Below, piece by piece: positions 35,270 to 44,754 of a DNA stretch of 57,208 nt. The notes under the pieces are model-generated. The model saw only the letters and a program-made list of their open reading frames with translations, was not told where the DNA came from and did no database searches. The position numbers and the translations under genes are program-made. The DNA lies in assembly GCA_013216015.1 (NCBI GenBank), contig JABSOI010000040.1, forward strand, positions 1 to 57,208, in the 5' to 3' direction. The DNA is from Alteromonadaceae bacterium. Its GTDB lineage: Bacteria; Pseudomonadota; Gammaproteobacteria; Enterobacterales; Alteromonadaceae. How positions within the stretch are numbered: the stretch's first letter is position 1; each line of letters begins with the position of its first letter.

Positions 35270-38200
35270 TTACAAACGATAAATATTATCCGCACCATCT
35301 TTATCAACTAACTTAACAAAAGGATCAACACCGGCATATTCAGGTCGGCCTTTTACTCTGATCTTTATTTCATTAGTGCCCGTTTTAATCTGGTGTTTCT
35401 CTAAATACAGTACAAAATCTTTTGCATCCAGGTTTTCAGGATCATCATTGAATAAACCTATATCAACTAAATCAGTAAACTCAACTTCAGTTTCCTGCCC
35501 CTGACCATCAGCCCGGTTTAATGCAGCTTCAATTGTAAGGGTAATATCAAAGTAATCATCCTGACCGTCAACTTCAGTTATTTTGACATCCGACGTTTTA
35601 AGATCATATATGCTGATATGTTCAAACAAATTACTTATAAACATCTTTTCCTGCTCGTCAGTATCTTGATTAATATAAGCCATTAAATCTAACGTAGTTG
35701 GATAAGGCGTGCTTTGATATTTAAATTTGTTTAAAAAGGCTTTCAGTGCCGCATTTAAACGTTGCTCACCTAGCCTGTCTTTCAATGACATCATTACCAC
35801 AGATCCTTTACGGTAATGAATATATTGTTGGTTTTCACTACGCATTAAAGGCATTTCTTCGAGCAACTCAACACTACGTCCACGTAAATAACGGTCTAGC
35901 TCATACTTTAAAAATTTACGGATTTTTTCCGGCCCGTATTTTTTCTCCATTACCATAAGCGCGCTATATTGTGACAAACTTTCAGAAATAATCGCACTAC
36001 CTTGTACATTAGCTGCACCCACCTGATGTCCCCACCATTGATGCGCCACTTCATGCGCTGTTACATAATAAACGGGATCGATATTTTCCGGATCTCTCAA
36101 GTCAGTAACAAAACCAATTTGTTCTGAATAAGGCACAGTATTTGCGAAGCTCTGTGCAAACCTACGATAGCCAGGAAACTCGATTATGCGCATTTGTTTA
36201 TGTTGATAAGGACCAAAACTTGCCGTGAAATAATCAATGGAATCACGTACCGACTCAATCATACGGTCAATATTCATGGCATGATCTTTATGGTAATAAA
36301 CCTCAATGTTTATGCCCTTATATTGCTCCTTTTTAACCTCTAAACGTGCCGACATCACCGAGTAAAAATTAACCATAGGCGCATCCATTTTATAATGGTA
36401 GATACGACGGCCGTCTTGAACGGTTTCACTTTGTAAATAACCCGGTGCAATGGCAAATTGATCCTCAGCAGTAGATATCGTCGCTTCAAATTCAACAAAG
36501 CCAATGCCTTTACCAAAGAAACTTTCATTATAAAATTCTTTGTCTTCAAGTTTATTCGCGCGTTGCAATGGTGCTAAATCATTTTTACGACGTTTATGGC
36601 GGTCTGTTAACTGCCAGTCTTGTCGATAACCAAAAACAGGAAATAGTTCAAAATTATTAATGAATGTGCCATTTTCAATCAGTGTAAAATCATTGCCTCC
36701 ATCATTAAAACCCTGATGAATACGTTTAGCGCTAACTTGACCCTTGCGGGTTTCGCCCGGTTGTAATGCTTTATCAAATTCAAACCATGCAAGATTAAAT
36801 TCTGAATTTAATTCGCCTAATTTCCCGCCCGAAATTTTAACATCCCATTGTTCGGTAAATCTTGGTTGTGACACTAAAAAGCGGTCAATCGGTTCAGCCG
36901 ATGTATTAGTAACCGTTATATCCGCCATAGCATCAATTTTGCGTATCGATGGATAGATATCAACTTTTGCGTGAATTTTAGTGATAGTTGGAATATAACT
37001 ATTAAGATATTGCACATATTTCTTTTCATATGAAACTTGCAACGCTTCTCTATCATCCTGAATGACATATTCATTTAAAATACGGGTGTTGTAATGAATA
37101 TAACTACCAGTACCGATAAATAAAACTAAACCAAATGCCATCGCCACTTTACCTGATGTACCTAAGTAATATGCAATATTTTTAAGTCGTAACTTAAGTG
37201 GCTGAGCTGGGCCTCTGTGCCATAAGGCATAACCTAAAGATCCTAATATCAGAGTAAGACCTGTCCAATATAACATGTACCATGAATGACTGGTGAGGAA
37301 GCTGCCATAGCCATTAATGTCGGAATACAGCACTGGCGGTGCACCTGCAAAATTGAACATATTGTGACTAAAACCAAAATTGCTTAATACTATGGTGCTG
37401 ATGATATAAAGCACAAATAACATCATGCCGACATACTTATTAGGACTGATCACTTGTAGAAAAAAGGCCAGTACCGCAGTCATAATTAAAGGCAATAAGT
37501 TCACATAACCCAAACGAATAATATATTGAGAAAGTTCGTAATTGGTATAACCATTCAATAACTGGTTGATCAAAGTCACCAAAGTACCAAACACATACAA
37601 TAAAACTAATATCAGGCTGATGGCGACAATTTTAGATAACCAGAAAGTGATATTATTGACTGGCATAGAGTCAACAATATCACCCATGCCTGAATTACGT
37701 TCCCGCCAGACAATTTCAGCACTGTAATAGGCTAATATAATCATCATCAACAAGCCCGTTGAATTGCCGATTAAACTTACCATAGCCTGCGTGAGTGGCC
37801 AGTTAGGCGTACCAAACATACCCCGGGGATCAATTAATGGCGCCACTAACAGAAAAATAGTTAATACACTCAATACTAAAAACGGAGCACTGAACACCAC
37901 TTGTTTAATTTCAAATTTAATTCGCAACATCAAATGAGCTAATGTTTGAATGCCTGCACTTTTATAGCTGATATTATTTTTTAACAGATCTTCATAATTA
38001 GTTTGTTCAACCTTTTTGGATTTTTTCTCTGTTTTAACTTTAGGCAAACGTACGGTATTACTAAAACCCCCAAACAAAGCCATAATTACAACAGCAACAA
38101 CTAACCAAAGTATTCTGTTTTGTAATAAATATCCCGTCATTTCAATGGCTGAATTATTTTTGTCATGCATAGTCCAGTAACGGGTCATTTCTGCAAAGGT

Positions 38201-38851
38201 ATTCAAGGCAAACGGATCTGCTAACGCGACCAAAGTACGGTACTCAGGTTCAGATAATAATTGCCCTGAAATACTATATAAAATAAATAATCCCACAGCC
38301 GCCAGATAAACCGCCATCATAGATCGAAAACGGATCGCCACAGCATAAAAAATACTCGACAATACAAATAGGGTCGGCAATGAAAGATAAAAATAAGCAC
38401 TGATATAATGACCTAAATTGGTTGGTCCTAAACGCTCGGGATCAACCCAGCCAACCAACCCGCCGAAGGTCGTTCCGAAAAAAATACCTAAAGGAACAAA
38501 TAAGAATACCGTTGACACAACGGCAAAAGATCCTAAAAACCGACCTAACTGATAACTTACCGGGTTAATAGGTTTACTATAAAGCAGCTCAGACATACCG
38601 CTGGTTTCATTTCGGGTTGCGGTACTTGCAACAAAATTAACCACCAGAAACATGGCAAAAATCCCCATGATCAACAGGGTTTGTGCGATTGAGAAAGGCC
38701 CGTTATACAATACATTACCGCCACCACCAATTTGCACATTTTCACTTACCGTGGCAAAAAAGGTCAGTAAAAAGAAAATAAAGCTGGTGACATAAAAGGA
38801 GGGTTGCCTGGTAAAGTAGCGACACTCAAATATAAACATTTTTGCTAACAT
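35270..38851 (-). CDS. ABC transporter permease fused to M1-family aminopeptidase
   Basis: 1193 residues. The N-terminal 600 residues are an ABC-2-type permease, duplicated, with about twelve helices (both halves carry NETSGM or RNSGMGD-type motifs followed by SKP/DSMPVN). The C-terminal half (about 650-1193) is an M1 metallopeptidase-like ectodomain with HEVAHQWWGH near 932 and a downstream Glu in ISESLSQYSALMV. The C-terminus faces the periplasm by topology. The ATP-binding partner is the next gene upstream, 10 bp apart. The fused family is known but its substrate is not; a role in peptide processing and export is plausible. Confidence 0.9.
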   Translation of the reverse strand: MLAKMFIFECRYFTRQPSFYVTSFIFFLLTFFATVSENVQIGGGGNVLYNGPFSIAQTLLIMGIFAMFLVVNFVASTATRNETSGMSELLYSKPINPVSYQLGRFLGSFAVVSTVFLFVPLGIFFGTTFGGLVGWVDPERLGPTNLGHYISAYFYLSLPTLFVLSSIFYAVAIRFRSMMAVYLAAVGLFILYSISGQLLSEPEYRTLVALADPFALNTFAEMTRYWTMHDKNNSAIEMTGYLLQNRILWLVVAVVIMALFGGFSNTVRLPKVKTEKKSKKVEQTNYEDLLKNNISYKSAGIQTLAHLMLRIKFEIKQVVFSAPFLVLSVLTIFLLVAPLIDPRGMFGTPNWPLTQAMVSLIGNSTGLLMMIILAYYSAEIVWRERNSGMGDIVDSMPVNNITFWLSKIVAISLILVLLYVFGTLVTLINQLLNGYTNYELSQYIIRLGYVNLLPLIMTAVLAFFLQVISPNKYVGMMLFVLYIISTIVLSNFGFSHNMFNFAGAPPVLYSDINGYGSFLTSHSWYMLYWTGLTLILGSLGYALWHRGPAQPLKLRLKNIAYYLGTSGKVAMAFGLVLFIGTGSYIHYNTRILNEYVIQDDREALQVSYEKKYVQYLNSYIPTITKIHAKVDIYPSIRKIDAMADITVTNTSAEPIDRFLVSQPRFTEQWDVKISGGKLGELNSEFNLAWFEFDKALQPGETRKGQVSAKRIHQGFNDGGNDFTLIENGTFINNFELFPVFGYRQDWQLTDRHKRRKNDLAPLQRANKLEDKEFYNESFFGKGIGFVEFEATISTAEDQFAIAPGYLQSETVQDGRRIYHYKMDAPMVNFYSVMSARLEVKKEQYKGINIEVYYHKDHAMNIDRMIESVRDSIDYFTASFGPYQHKQMRIIEFPGYRRFAQSFANTVPYSEQIGFVTDLRDPENIDPVYYVTAHEVAHQWWGHQVGAANVQGSAIISESLSQYSALMVMEKKYGPEKIRKFLKYELDRYLRGRSVELLEEMPLMRSENQQYIHYRKGSVVMMSLKDRLGEQRLNAALKAFLNKFKYQSTPYPTTLDLMAYINQDTDEQEKMFISNLFEHISIYDLKTSDVKITEVDGQDDYFDITLTIEAALNRADGQGQETEVEFTDLVDIGLFNDDPENLDAKDFVLYLEKHQIKTGTNEIKIRVKGRPEYAGVDPFVKLVDKDGADNIYRL

Positions 38852-38861
38852 AATCCTCTCC

Positions 38862-39737
38862 TCAGGCTACTTTTCTATGTGCGTGCAATGTAGAAAAATA
38901 AACGTCTTCAAGATTGGCAGGTGCAGCTTCAAAACCTTCAGGAGCGTTTTCTGCCATCACATGAACGATTGTTTGTCCGGCAAATAAACGTTTTGAGATC
39001 ACAGGTAAGTTTTGTTCTATTTCTACTGCCTCGGTTTGTGATACCGATTTACGCCATATCTGACCATTAAGCTGATCGGTTAAACCAATAGGATCGCCTT
39101 GCAGAATAATTTTTCCTGAGGCTAATACCGCCATTTTAGGACAAAGTTCAGAGACATCTTCAACGATATGAGTTGATAGTAAAATTGCCTTTTTTTCTCC
39201 CAGGCTCACTAATAAATTATGAAAACGATTTCGTTCTTCAGGATCAAGTCCGGCGGTAGGTTCGTCCACAATTAATAAATCAGGATCACCCAGCAATGCC
39301 TGTGCGATACCAAAACGCTGACGCATACCGCCAGAAAATCCACTCACTGATTTTTTTCTATGCTGATAAAGATTAGTATGAGCAAGCAAACCTTCAACAG
39401 CTTCTAATCTTTCAGCTTTATTTTTAATGCCTTTAAGTATCGCCATATGATCCAATAAATCATAAGCACTAATACGTGGATAAACGCCAAAATCCTGTGG
39501 TAAATACCCTAATCGTTGACGCAATGCCTGGGGATCAGAAAATACATCAATACCATCAAATATTATGCTACCTTTATCGGCTTGCTGTAATGTTGCTATG
39601 GTACGCATTAGAGATGACTTACCCGCACCATTTGGTCCAAGTAAACCAAACATACCTTTTGGAACTTCTAAATCAACATCATCTAATGCTTTAACACCAT
39701 TATCATAAGTTTTAGACAATCCTTTGATGGATAACAT
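38862..39737 (-). CDS. ABC transporter ATP-binding protein
   Basis: 291 residues. Walker A GPNGAGKSS near 35-43, Q-loop YLPQDFG, signature VSGFSGGMRQR, Walker B LLIVDEPTAGLD and H-loop STHIVED. It powers the fused permease/M1 protein encoded 10 bp downstream; both form one operon. The C-terminal extension (about 220-291) is typical of the ABC-2 class. Confidence 0.93.
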   Translation of the reverse strand: MLSIKGLSKTYDNGVKALDDVDLEVPKGMFGLLGPNGAGKSSLMRTIATLQQADKGSIIFDGIDVFSDPQALRQRLGYLPQDFGVYPRISAYDLLDHMAILKGIKNKAERLEAVEGLLAHTNLYQHRKKSVSGFSGGMRQRFGIAQALLGDPDLLIVDEPTAGLDPEERNRFHNLLVSLGEKKAILLSTHIVEDVSELCPKMAVLASGKIILQGDPIGLTDQLNGQIWRKSVSQTEAVEIEQNLPVISKRLFAGQTIVHVMAENAPEGFEAAPANLEDVYFSTLHAHRKVA

Positions 39738-39996
39738 ATTATTTTCCTCTCTTTGTATTAGTCGAGTTTTATTAAATTCTTTTACATACTATGCAAAGTT
39801 ACAACTTTTTAAATTCGGCAATCGTTATTTATATGCCTGACATAAAATCACTTATTTGCACCTGTCTTTGCACAAAGACAATAAAATATCATACTGATGA
39901 TACTTTTACTTGCTGATATTTTATAAGTAACTGATTTATCGCTGTATGATACTTTATCACTTGCTTTCTAAAGTGTAACAAGTGATTAATAGCTTT

Positions 39997-40241
39997 GGCT
40001 ATGTCCCGGTTAAGTGTGGCTAGAATAGTTGTAAGATGGGTTAGCCAACGGCGTAACCCATCACATTTGGTGACCACAAGGCGTTAACCATCTGATAAAC
40101 GTATGTTTTGATGGGTTACGCCTGCGGCTAACCCATCCTACGAGGTAAAATTTCGATTTTAAAAAAGTTATATTGTTTTAGCTAATAAGCATTATAAAAT
40201 AGCTTTTTATAATCTCAGCCACAATTAACTGGAATATAGCC
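39997..40241. repeat. 245-bp composite repeat with outer and inner inverted repeats
   Basis: Outer ends GGCTATGTCCCGGTTAAGTG and its imperfect complement at 40217-40241 enclose an inner dyad made of GATGGGTTAGCCAACGGCGT and GATGGGTTACGCCTGCGGCT-type arms (40034-40140). The inner unit is the abundant GTAGGATGGGTTA / GGGTTACGCC repeat seen in many marine gammaproteobacteria. No gene inside. Confidence 0.8.
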
Positions 40242-41098
40242 AATCACATTTGATTCATATGGTTAAATAAAATTTCACAATTTTTTATCCAACCTTGAGT
40301 TTTAAAAATATCAAAATATTGAGTTCAAGTTCATTAGGCCACTTCAAAATTAATGTCAATGCTTCCTCATATTTGGTCTGCTGCTACCTCTGATCTATTT
40401 CTTTTTTTTGGGGGTATGCAAGATTTAACTAAACTCCACTTTTACTTCCAACCACCTTAGGCATATATTGGATTTTGAGGTGTTCACCTAATAAACCTGA
40501 ATTCGGGATAATGAGTACTTGATGTTTCAGCAAAATCAATAAGTTAAAAAACACGTATATCACAGAAAACCGGTGTAACATTAAATCATCAATCAATGTT
40601 TCAATTATCAAAGAAAAACGTTTATGAATAGCTGGCTATTTATCGACGTTTTAACGCAGAGAATTGGAAAAAGGGGAATGTTGAGCAAGTGCTGCTTATC
40701 CCAAATTCAGGTTAATAAATAAAGATATATAGCGAGAAGCCATGACCTTATCCAATTATTGAACAAGTCAGAAAGTTGGCAGTTCAAGTGGTATCAATAT
40801 TGTTGTAGATTTAACTTTTATAACATCAGGGTTGGCAGTAGCAGCGCAAAGCAACGATAAATATCAATGGCCAGTATGTGTTTTAGCTAAAACATGAACC
40901 TAAAAAACACTTTAAGATCAATCGCTTTAGAAAGTTTTAGAATTATTTATTGGCTTTATATCGTCATATTCATCACATTGTAGTTCTTTACTTGTATAAA
41001 GTTTGTCTGGTTATTTACCTTAGTTCAATAACAGACAAGTATTGACAGACAATTATCAACTCGCCAATTACAGGCATTTTTTGACCAAAGGAACTCAG
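40242..41098. repeat. Spacer with decayed insertion-like remnant
   Basis: An 18-bp near-perfect inverted repeat, AACCTGAATTCGGGATAA (40494-40511) and TTATCCCAAATTCAGGTT (40696-40713), encloses about 180 bp with no intact gene. This looks like the ends of a deleted insertion sequence or a MITE. The remaining DNA contains no supported ORF. Confidence 0.55.
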
Positions 41099-41863
41099 AT
41101 GAAGTTTTCATTTATTAAAACAATAATTGCCGCTAGCTACATATTACTAGCCACAAACGTCCAGGCTAATGCTATATCAGAGCAAGCAATTAAAGCTGCA
41201 ATCAAAGACAAAGCAAGGCCTGCAACAGATATCAGAAAAGATGCAAATAGGAAACCAGAGCAAATATTAAATTTTTTTAAGGTTAAACCTAAAACCGCTG
41301 TACTTGATGTACTGGCAGGTAGTGGATATTACTCAGAAATGTTGTCACATATTGTTGGTAACGAAGGCAAGGTGATTATTCATAATGACAAACACTTTTT
41401 AAAATATTATGGAAAAAGTCTTACAAAACGTCTAGGTAAAGAGGGTCGATTAGCGAATACAAAACGTATTGATATTTCTTTGAACAACCTGGAATTAGAA
41501 GAAAACAGTCTGGATACAATATTTCTGGTATTAGGCTATCATGATTTTTATTACATTATGAGTGAGTCTGAAAAGATCAATGTTAGCAAGGTATTGGCTA
41601 AATTTAGAAAGTTTTTAAAGCCTGACGGAATTATTGGTATTGTTGATCATGATGCAATTGATGGTGCTCCAAGTAACGTAGGTAACACGTTACACCGAAT
41701 AGATAAAAAAATAGTGAAAGATGAAATGATTGCCGCCGGTTTTGTATTCGATGCCGAATTGTCAATTTTAGAAAATACAACTGACGATAAATCAAAAGCA
41801 ATTTGGGATATTCCCGGAAGAAATACCAGCCGATTTGTCATGCGATTCAAAAATAAAAAATAA
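41099..41863 (+). CDS. Exported class I SAM methyltransferase-like protein
   Basis: 254 residues from ATG 41099 (AAAGGA upstream). A Sec signal peptide of about 24 residues ends NVQANA. The mature part has a methyltransferase fold: motif I VLDVLAGSGYYSEML (about 75-89), LDTIFLVLGYHDFYY and the late motif KPDGIIGIVDHDA. Exported methylase-like proteins of this type are common in marine Alteromonadales; the substrate is unknown, and SAM would not be expected in the periplasm, so the true activity is open. Confidence 0.82.
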   Translation: MKFSFIKTIIAASYILLATNVQANAISEQAIKAAIKDKARPATDIRKDANRKPEQILNFFKVKPKTAVLDVLAGSGYYSEMLSHIVGNEGKVIIHNDKHFLKYYGKSLTKRLGKEGRLANTKRIDISLNNLELEENSLDTIFLVLGYHDFYYIMSESEKINVSKVLAKFRKFLKPDGIIGIVDHDAIDGAPSNVGNTLHRIDKKIVKDEMIAAGFVFDAELSILENTTDDKSKAIWDIPGRNTSRFVMRFKNKK

Positions 41864-41929
41864 CACGCATGTGAATTTATCAGGTCAACAAGTTGTATGG
41901 TTACTTGTTAACCGCTTTAAAAATTTAGT

Positions 41930-42131
41930 TGTAGGATGGGTTAGCCAACGGCGTAACCCATCATGTTTGGTGACCACTCACCTGTTAACCACCTGATAAA
42001 CTTCTGTTTTGATGGGTTACGCCTGCGGCTAACCTATCCTACGCGGTAAAATTTCGATTTTAAAGATTTAACAAACAAGGATTATAAAACAGCTTGTTAT
42101 CGTCTCAGCCACACTTAACTGGGACATAGCC
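41930..42131. repeat. Second copy of the GTAGGATGGGTTA repeat
   Basis: Same inner dyad as 39997-40241 and the same right outer end (AGCCACACTTAACTGGGACATAGCC, 42107-42131), with the shared tail AAAATTTCGATTTTAAA. The left outer end is missing, so this is a truncated copy. Confidence 0.8.
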
Positions 42132-42138
42132 TTTCATA

Positions 42139-42858
42139 TTACTTAGCATCATTACCAAAGTTACCTAAATCATCAAAGTCATCAAAGTCATCAAATTTAT
42201 TGTATTTAATAATTGAGGTAAGCTCCTCACCGTAGGCGCTTCCTTTTTCTGAATAACGATCTAACTTGGTCACCAGTATAAAGGGATCATTGGTTTCCAT
42301 TTTAGTTTGTCGAAACTCCGCAAAAGCATTACCACGGGCTATGGTGCGATAATAATCGTATACAGCAGCATCAATAGAAGCGTATTTTTTTACCCAAATC
42401 GTTTTATCACCACGCTTCTGTAAGGCGGCTATACGTGGTTCATCTTTATCAAAAGACCAGACACCAAAGATATTATTAGCTTCTCTAAAAAAGCGAGAAG
42501 TAGCCCAAGCGCTTTCCATTGCGGCTTGAGCAATAGCAATACTCTTAGGGTGAGGTTTAAGCGCCATTAAAAGCTCGTCAACAGTAGATGCTTTATATTC
42601 TTTCTTTAATGATTCAATTTTTTCATTGCTTTGTCCTGCGTCAATAGTGGCTTTAACGTCTTTATATTGCCTCATAAGATCGGCGTAGACATTGTTAACT
42701 GCCGGTACAATTAATGATTTAAATCTCGCTTTTTTCTCCTGTACTGTCATTGGAGGAAGTTCAGCTTCTTTTTGAGTTAAAACGTAGATAATCGAACCAA
42801 TAATAATGAGTAAAAAAACGCCTATAATGGCTTTTGTTTTATTTGAAGATAATTTCAC
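42139..42858 (-). CDS. Bax-like glucosaminidase-domain protein
   Basis: 239 residues with one N-terminal membrane anchor (about 10-27, no cleavage motif) and a periplasmic glucosaminidase domain of the Bax type (PHPKSIAIAQAAMESAWATS then RFFREANNIFGVWSF; catalytic Glu in AAMESAW). It likely trims peptidoglycan. The C-terminal tail FDDFDDFDDLGNFG is a repeat of 9-bp units at 42171-42196, unlike normal Bax proteins. Confidence 0.85.
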   Translation of the reverse strand: MKLSSNKTKAIIGVFLLIIIGSIIYVLTQKEAELPPMTVQEKKARFKSLIVPAVNNVYADLMRQYKDVKATIDAGQSNEKIESLKKEYKASTVDELLMALKPHPKSIAIAQAAMESAWATSRFFREANNIFGVWSFDKDEPRIAALQKRGDKTIWVKKYASIDAAVYDYYRTIARGNAFAEFRQTKMETNDPFILVTKLDRYSEKGSAYGEELTSIIKYNKFDDFDDFDDLGNFGNDAK

Positions 42859-43195
42859 TAAAATTTCCTTGTTAATTTTTTGATAAACCTTAAATTATCT
42901 CAGCTACTATAACAAAACTTTTATATGAATAAATTCAGTCCCCTGCTTTTCTGGATAAATACTCGTGGCGCAAACCCCACTAAAACACGCAATTGTTGAT
43001 TCACTTCGCTTAAAATTTAATAATGTCTCATGCACCTTTAGTGAGTCTGAAATCACTACAAAAAATTCCACCGACAGCTACTGGTCCCGAAAACTTTCGT
43101 TACTTGGAGCAATGACAATATCCGGCATATTGAAAATTATCTCGGACATAAAATTCTACCGCACCACACAGGCAGCTGCCTTTAATATTTTTTAT

Positions 43196-43627
43196 CTAAA
43201 CCCCACGTATTAAGTTAAGTAAATTAAAGAAAGTATCAATCTGTTCCTTATCAAGACGATCTAAAAGCTGTTCTGACGTCTGGTTTAATGTTAAAGATGC
43301 GTCATTAAATATTTCTTCACCAACAGTCGTGATTTTAACCAAGCTTGCTCTGGCATCTCTTGGACTAGCCTCTTTACAAATCAGCCCAAGTTTCTCCATT
43401 GGTATCAACATTCTAGTTACTCCAGAAGCCGTTCTCCCAACTGAGTCAGCCAGGTCGATTCTACGAAGTACTTTATTTGGCGCATTAACTAAATTGTGAA
43501 GCACCATGTACTCTGTCAGGCCAATACCATGAATACTACCCAGACTATTTTCAATTTTTTTAGATATAAATGCATTGTTAATCCAGAGACTTTTAGCCAC
43601 TGCTGCATATTTTGATTCTTTATTCAT
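43196..43627 (-). CDS. MarR-family transcriptional regulator
   Basis: 143 residues with the winged HTH of MarR: VLHNLVNAPNKVLRRIDLAD, SVGRTASGVTRMLIPMEKLG and the wing CKEASPRDARASLVKIT. Dimerising helices flank it. A dyad-rich region just upstream probably binds it. No neighbouring gene that it could obviously control, apart from its own. Confidence 0.9.
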   Translation of the reverse strand: MNKESKYAAVAKSLWINNAFISKKIENSLGSIHGIGLTEYMVLHNLVNAPNKVLRRIDLADSVGRTASGVTRMLIPMEKLGLICKEASPRDARASLVKITTVGEEIFNDASLTLNQTSEQLLDRLDKEQIDTFFNLLNLIRGV

Positions 43628-43635
43628 AATTACCC

Positions 43636-43675
43636 TACTGAATATGTATTTGATTGATCAAGTATATATTCAGTA
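43636..43675. promoter_or_regulatory. MarR operator candidate
   Basis: TACTGAATAT (43636-43645) and ATATTCAGTA (43666-43675) form a perfect 10-bp inverted repeat centred on TTGATTGATCAA (43650-43661), a MarR-type box. It lies 9 bp upstream of the marR-like ATG, ideal for autorepression. Confidence 0.6.
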
Positions 43676-43749
43676 TAAAAACAATACAAGTAAAGTTTCT
43701 TATTTATTTATATTTACTAATTTATATTTACTAGTTTAAGATTTAGCGC

Positions 43750-43866
43750 GTAGGAGATGGGTTAGCCGAAGGCGTAACCCATCAAAATGTAATTTTTTAG
43801 TTATATTATTAGATAGTTGCGTGCTTTAAAATGATGGGTTACGCCGGTGGCTAACCCATCCTACAA
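43750..43866. repeat. Third copy of the GTAGGATGGGTTA repeat
   Basis: Arms GAGATGGGTTAGCCGAAGGC and GATGGGTTACGCCGGTGGCT enclose a different AT-rich loop than the other two copies. Outer ends are absent. It sits between the MarR and LytTR genes. Confidence 0.8.
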
Positions 43867-43892
43867 CTGGCGCATACCCAATCGCATCAGAT

Positions 43893-44441
43893 TCATCTAA
43901 ACTTTTGTTTATAAACATCCCTGCTTTGCGGTAATAATTTACCATTAGTGTGCGCAACACTATATTTTCCACCACCATGTTTTATCACTTTTATTATTTT
44001 ATGCTCTGCAACAACATAAGAGCGATGGATACGAATAAAACTATCAGGCAAAATCTTCAGTAATTTATCTAAATTCTTATCGTGCAACAAACAGCTTTGT
44101 TCACTGGTATATACTTCTGAATAATTGCCGGATGCTTTAATAAACTCAACATTTTCCAGTGGTATCAGTTCCACCACTCCTGCCGATTTTATTGATAAAT
44201 ACTTGAGTTTTTCCCGTTGAATAAAACTGCCGCCGTCATTTAAAAATCTATCTATCGCCAGTTTAAATCTTTTCGTTGAAATGGGTTTAGTGATAAAATC
44301 CAAAACACCAAAATCAAAAGCAAGTGCTGCTTTATCCTGATTAGCAGTGATCACTATGGTTTGATTTTGTTCTTGTGCATTAAGCTTCAAGCATAAACTT
44401 AATACCAGCAAAGTTAGGGTAATTATTATCGAACGATTCAT
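43893..44441 (-). CDS. Chimeric LytTR protein: signal peptide, partial receiver domain, LytTR DNA-binding domain
   Basis: 182 residues from ATG 44441. Residues 1-23 are a Sec signal peptide (MNRSIIITLTLLVLSLCLKL, ends NAQ). Then only the last part of a response-regulator receiver domain follows (TIVITANQDKAALAFDFGVL, DFITKPIS), lacking the phosphorylatable Asp, then a full LytTR domain (about 80-180; IPLENVEFIKASGNYSEVYT). An exported DNA-binding domain makes no sense. The likely origin is an in-frame deletion joining the start of an upstream sensor kinase gene to the end of its response regulator. Confidence 0.75.
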   Translation of the reverse strand: MNRSIIITLTLLVLSLCLKLNAQEQNQTIVITANQDKAALAFDFGVLDFITKPISTKRFKLAIDRFLNDGGSFIQREKLKYLSIKSAGVVELIPLENVEFIKASGNYSEVYTSEQSCLLHDKNLDKLLKILPDSFIRIHRSYVVAEHKIIKVIKHGGGKYSVAHTNGKLLPQSRDVYKQKFR

Positions 44442-44456
44442 ATTTATAGTTCTCAA

Positions 44457-44754
44457 GTGAGTAAGTAGAGCACAACTTAATATTGTTTACCTGCAATAAC
44501 TAAGGTTAACTGGTGAAATGCACATACATAGTTCGGGTGTCACTTTTCACTGGAAAAAATGAGCGGGCAAGACTTTACTTCCCATCACAGGGGCTTTGAC
44601 TTTTTGAATAAAGCATCAAATGACAATTCAACTGATTAACACGTTATTCATCTCAATTATTTTGAAAAAACAATTAAATACTGATACTTATACCCAAGCT
44701 ACTTAGAAATATATTGACTATAATAATTTAACTAAGACTTATTAAGGATAATTA
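44457..44754. other. Spacer with solo MITE end
   Basis: Contains TATACCCAAGCTACTTAGAA (44689-44708), an end of the 266-bp MITE family. It ends 45 bp before the S10 peptidase gene, so it may supply or disrupt promoter elements. No gene. Confidence 0.55.

Noticed and set aside
40429-40611. 60-aa open frame on the minus strand
   Set aside because: Lies across the inverted-repeat end of a decayed element; looks like a relic without a start context.
42965-43213. 82-aa open frame with non-ATG start between the Bax-like and MarR genes
   Set aside because: Starts at GTG without ribosome site and overlaps the MarR gene end; no recognisable pattern.
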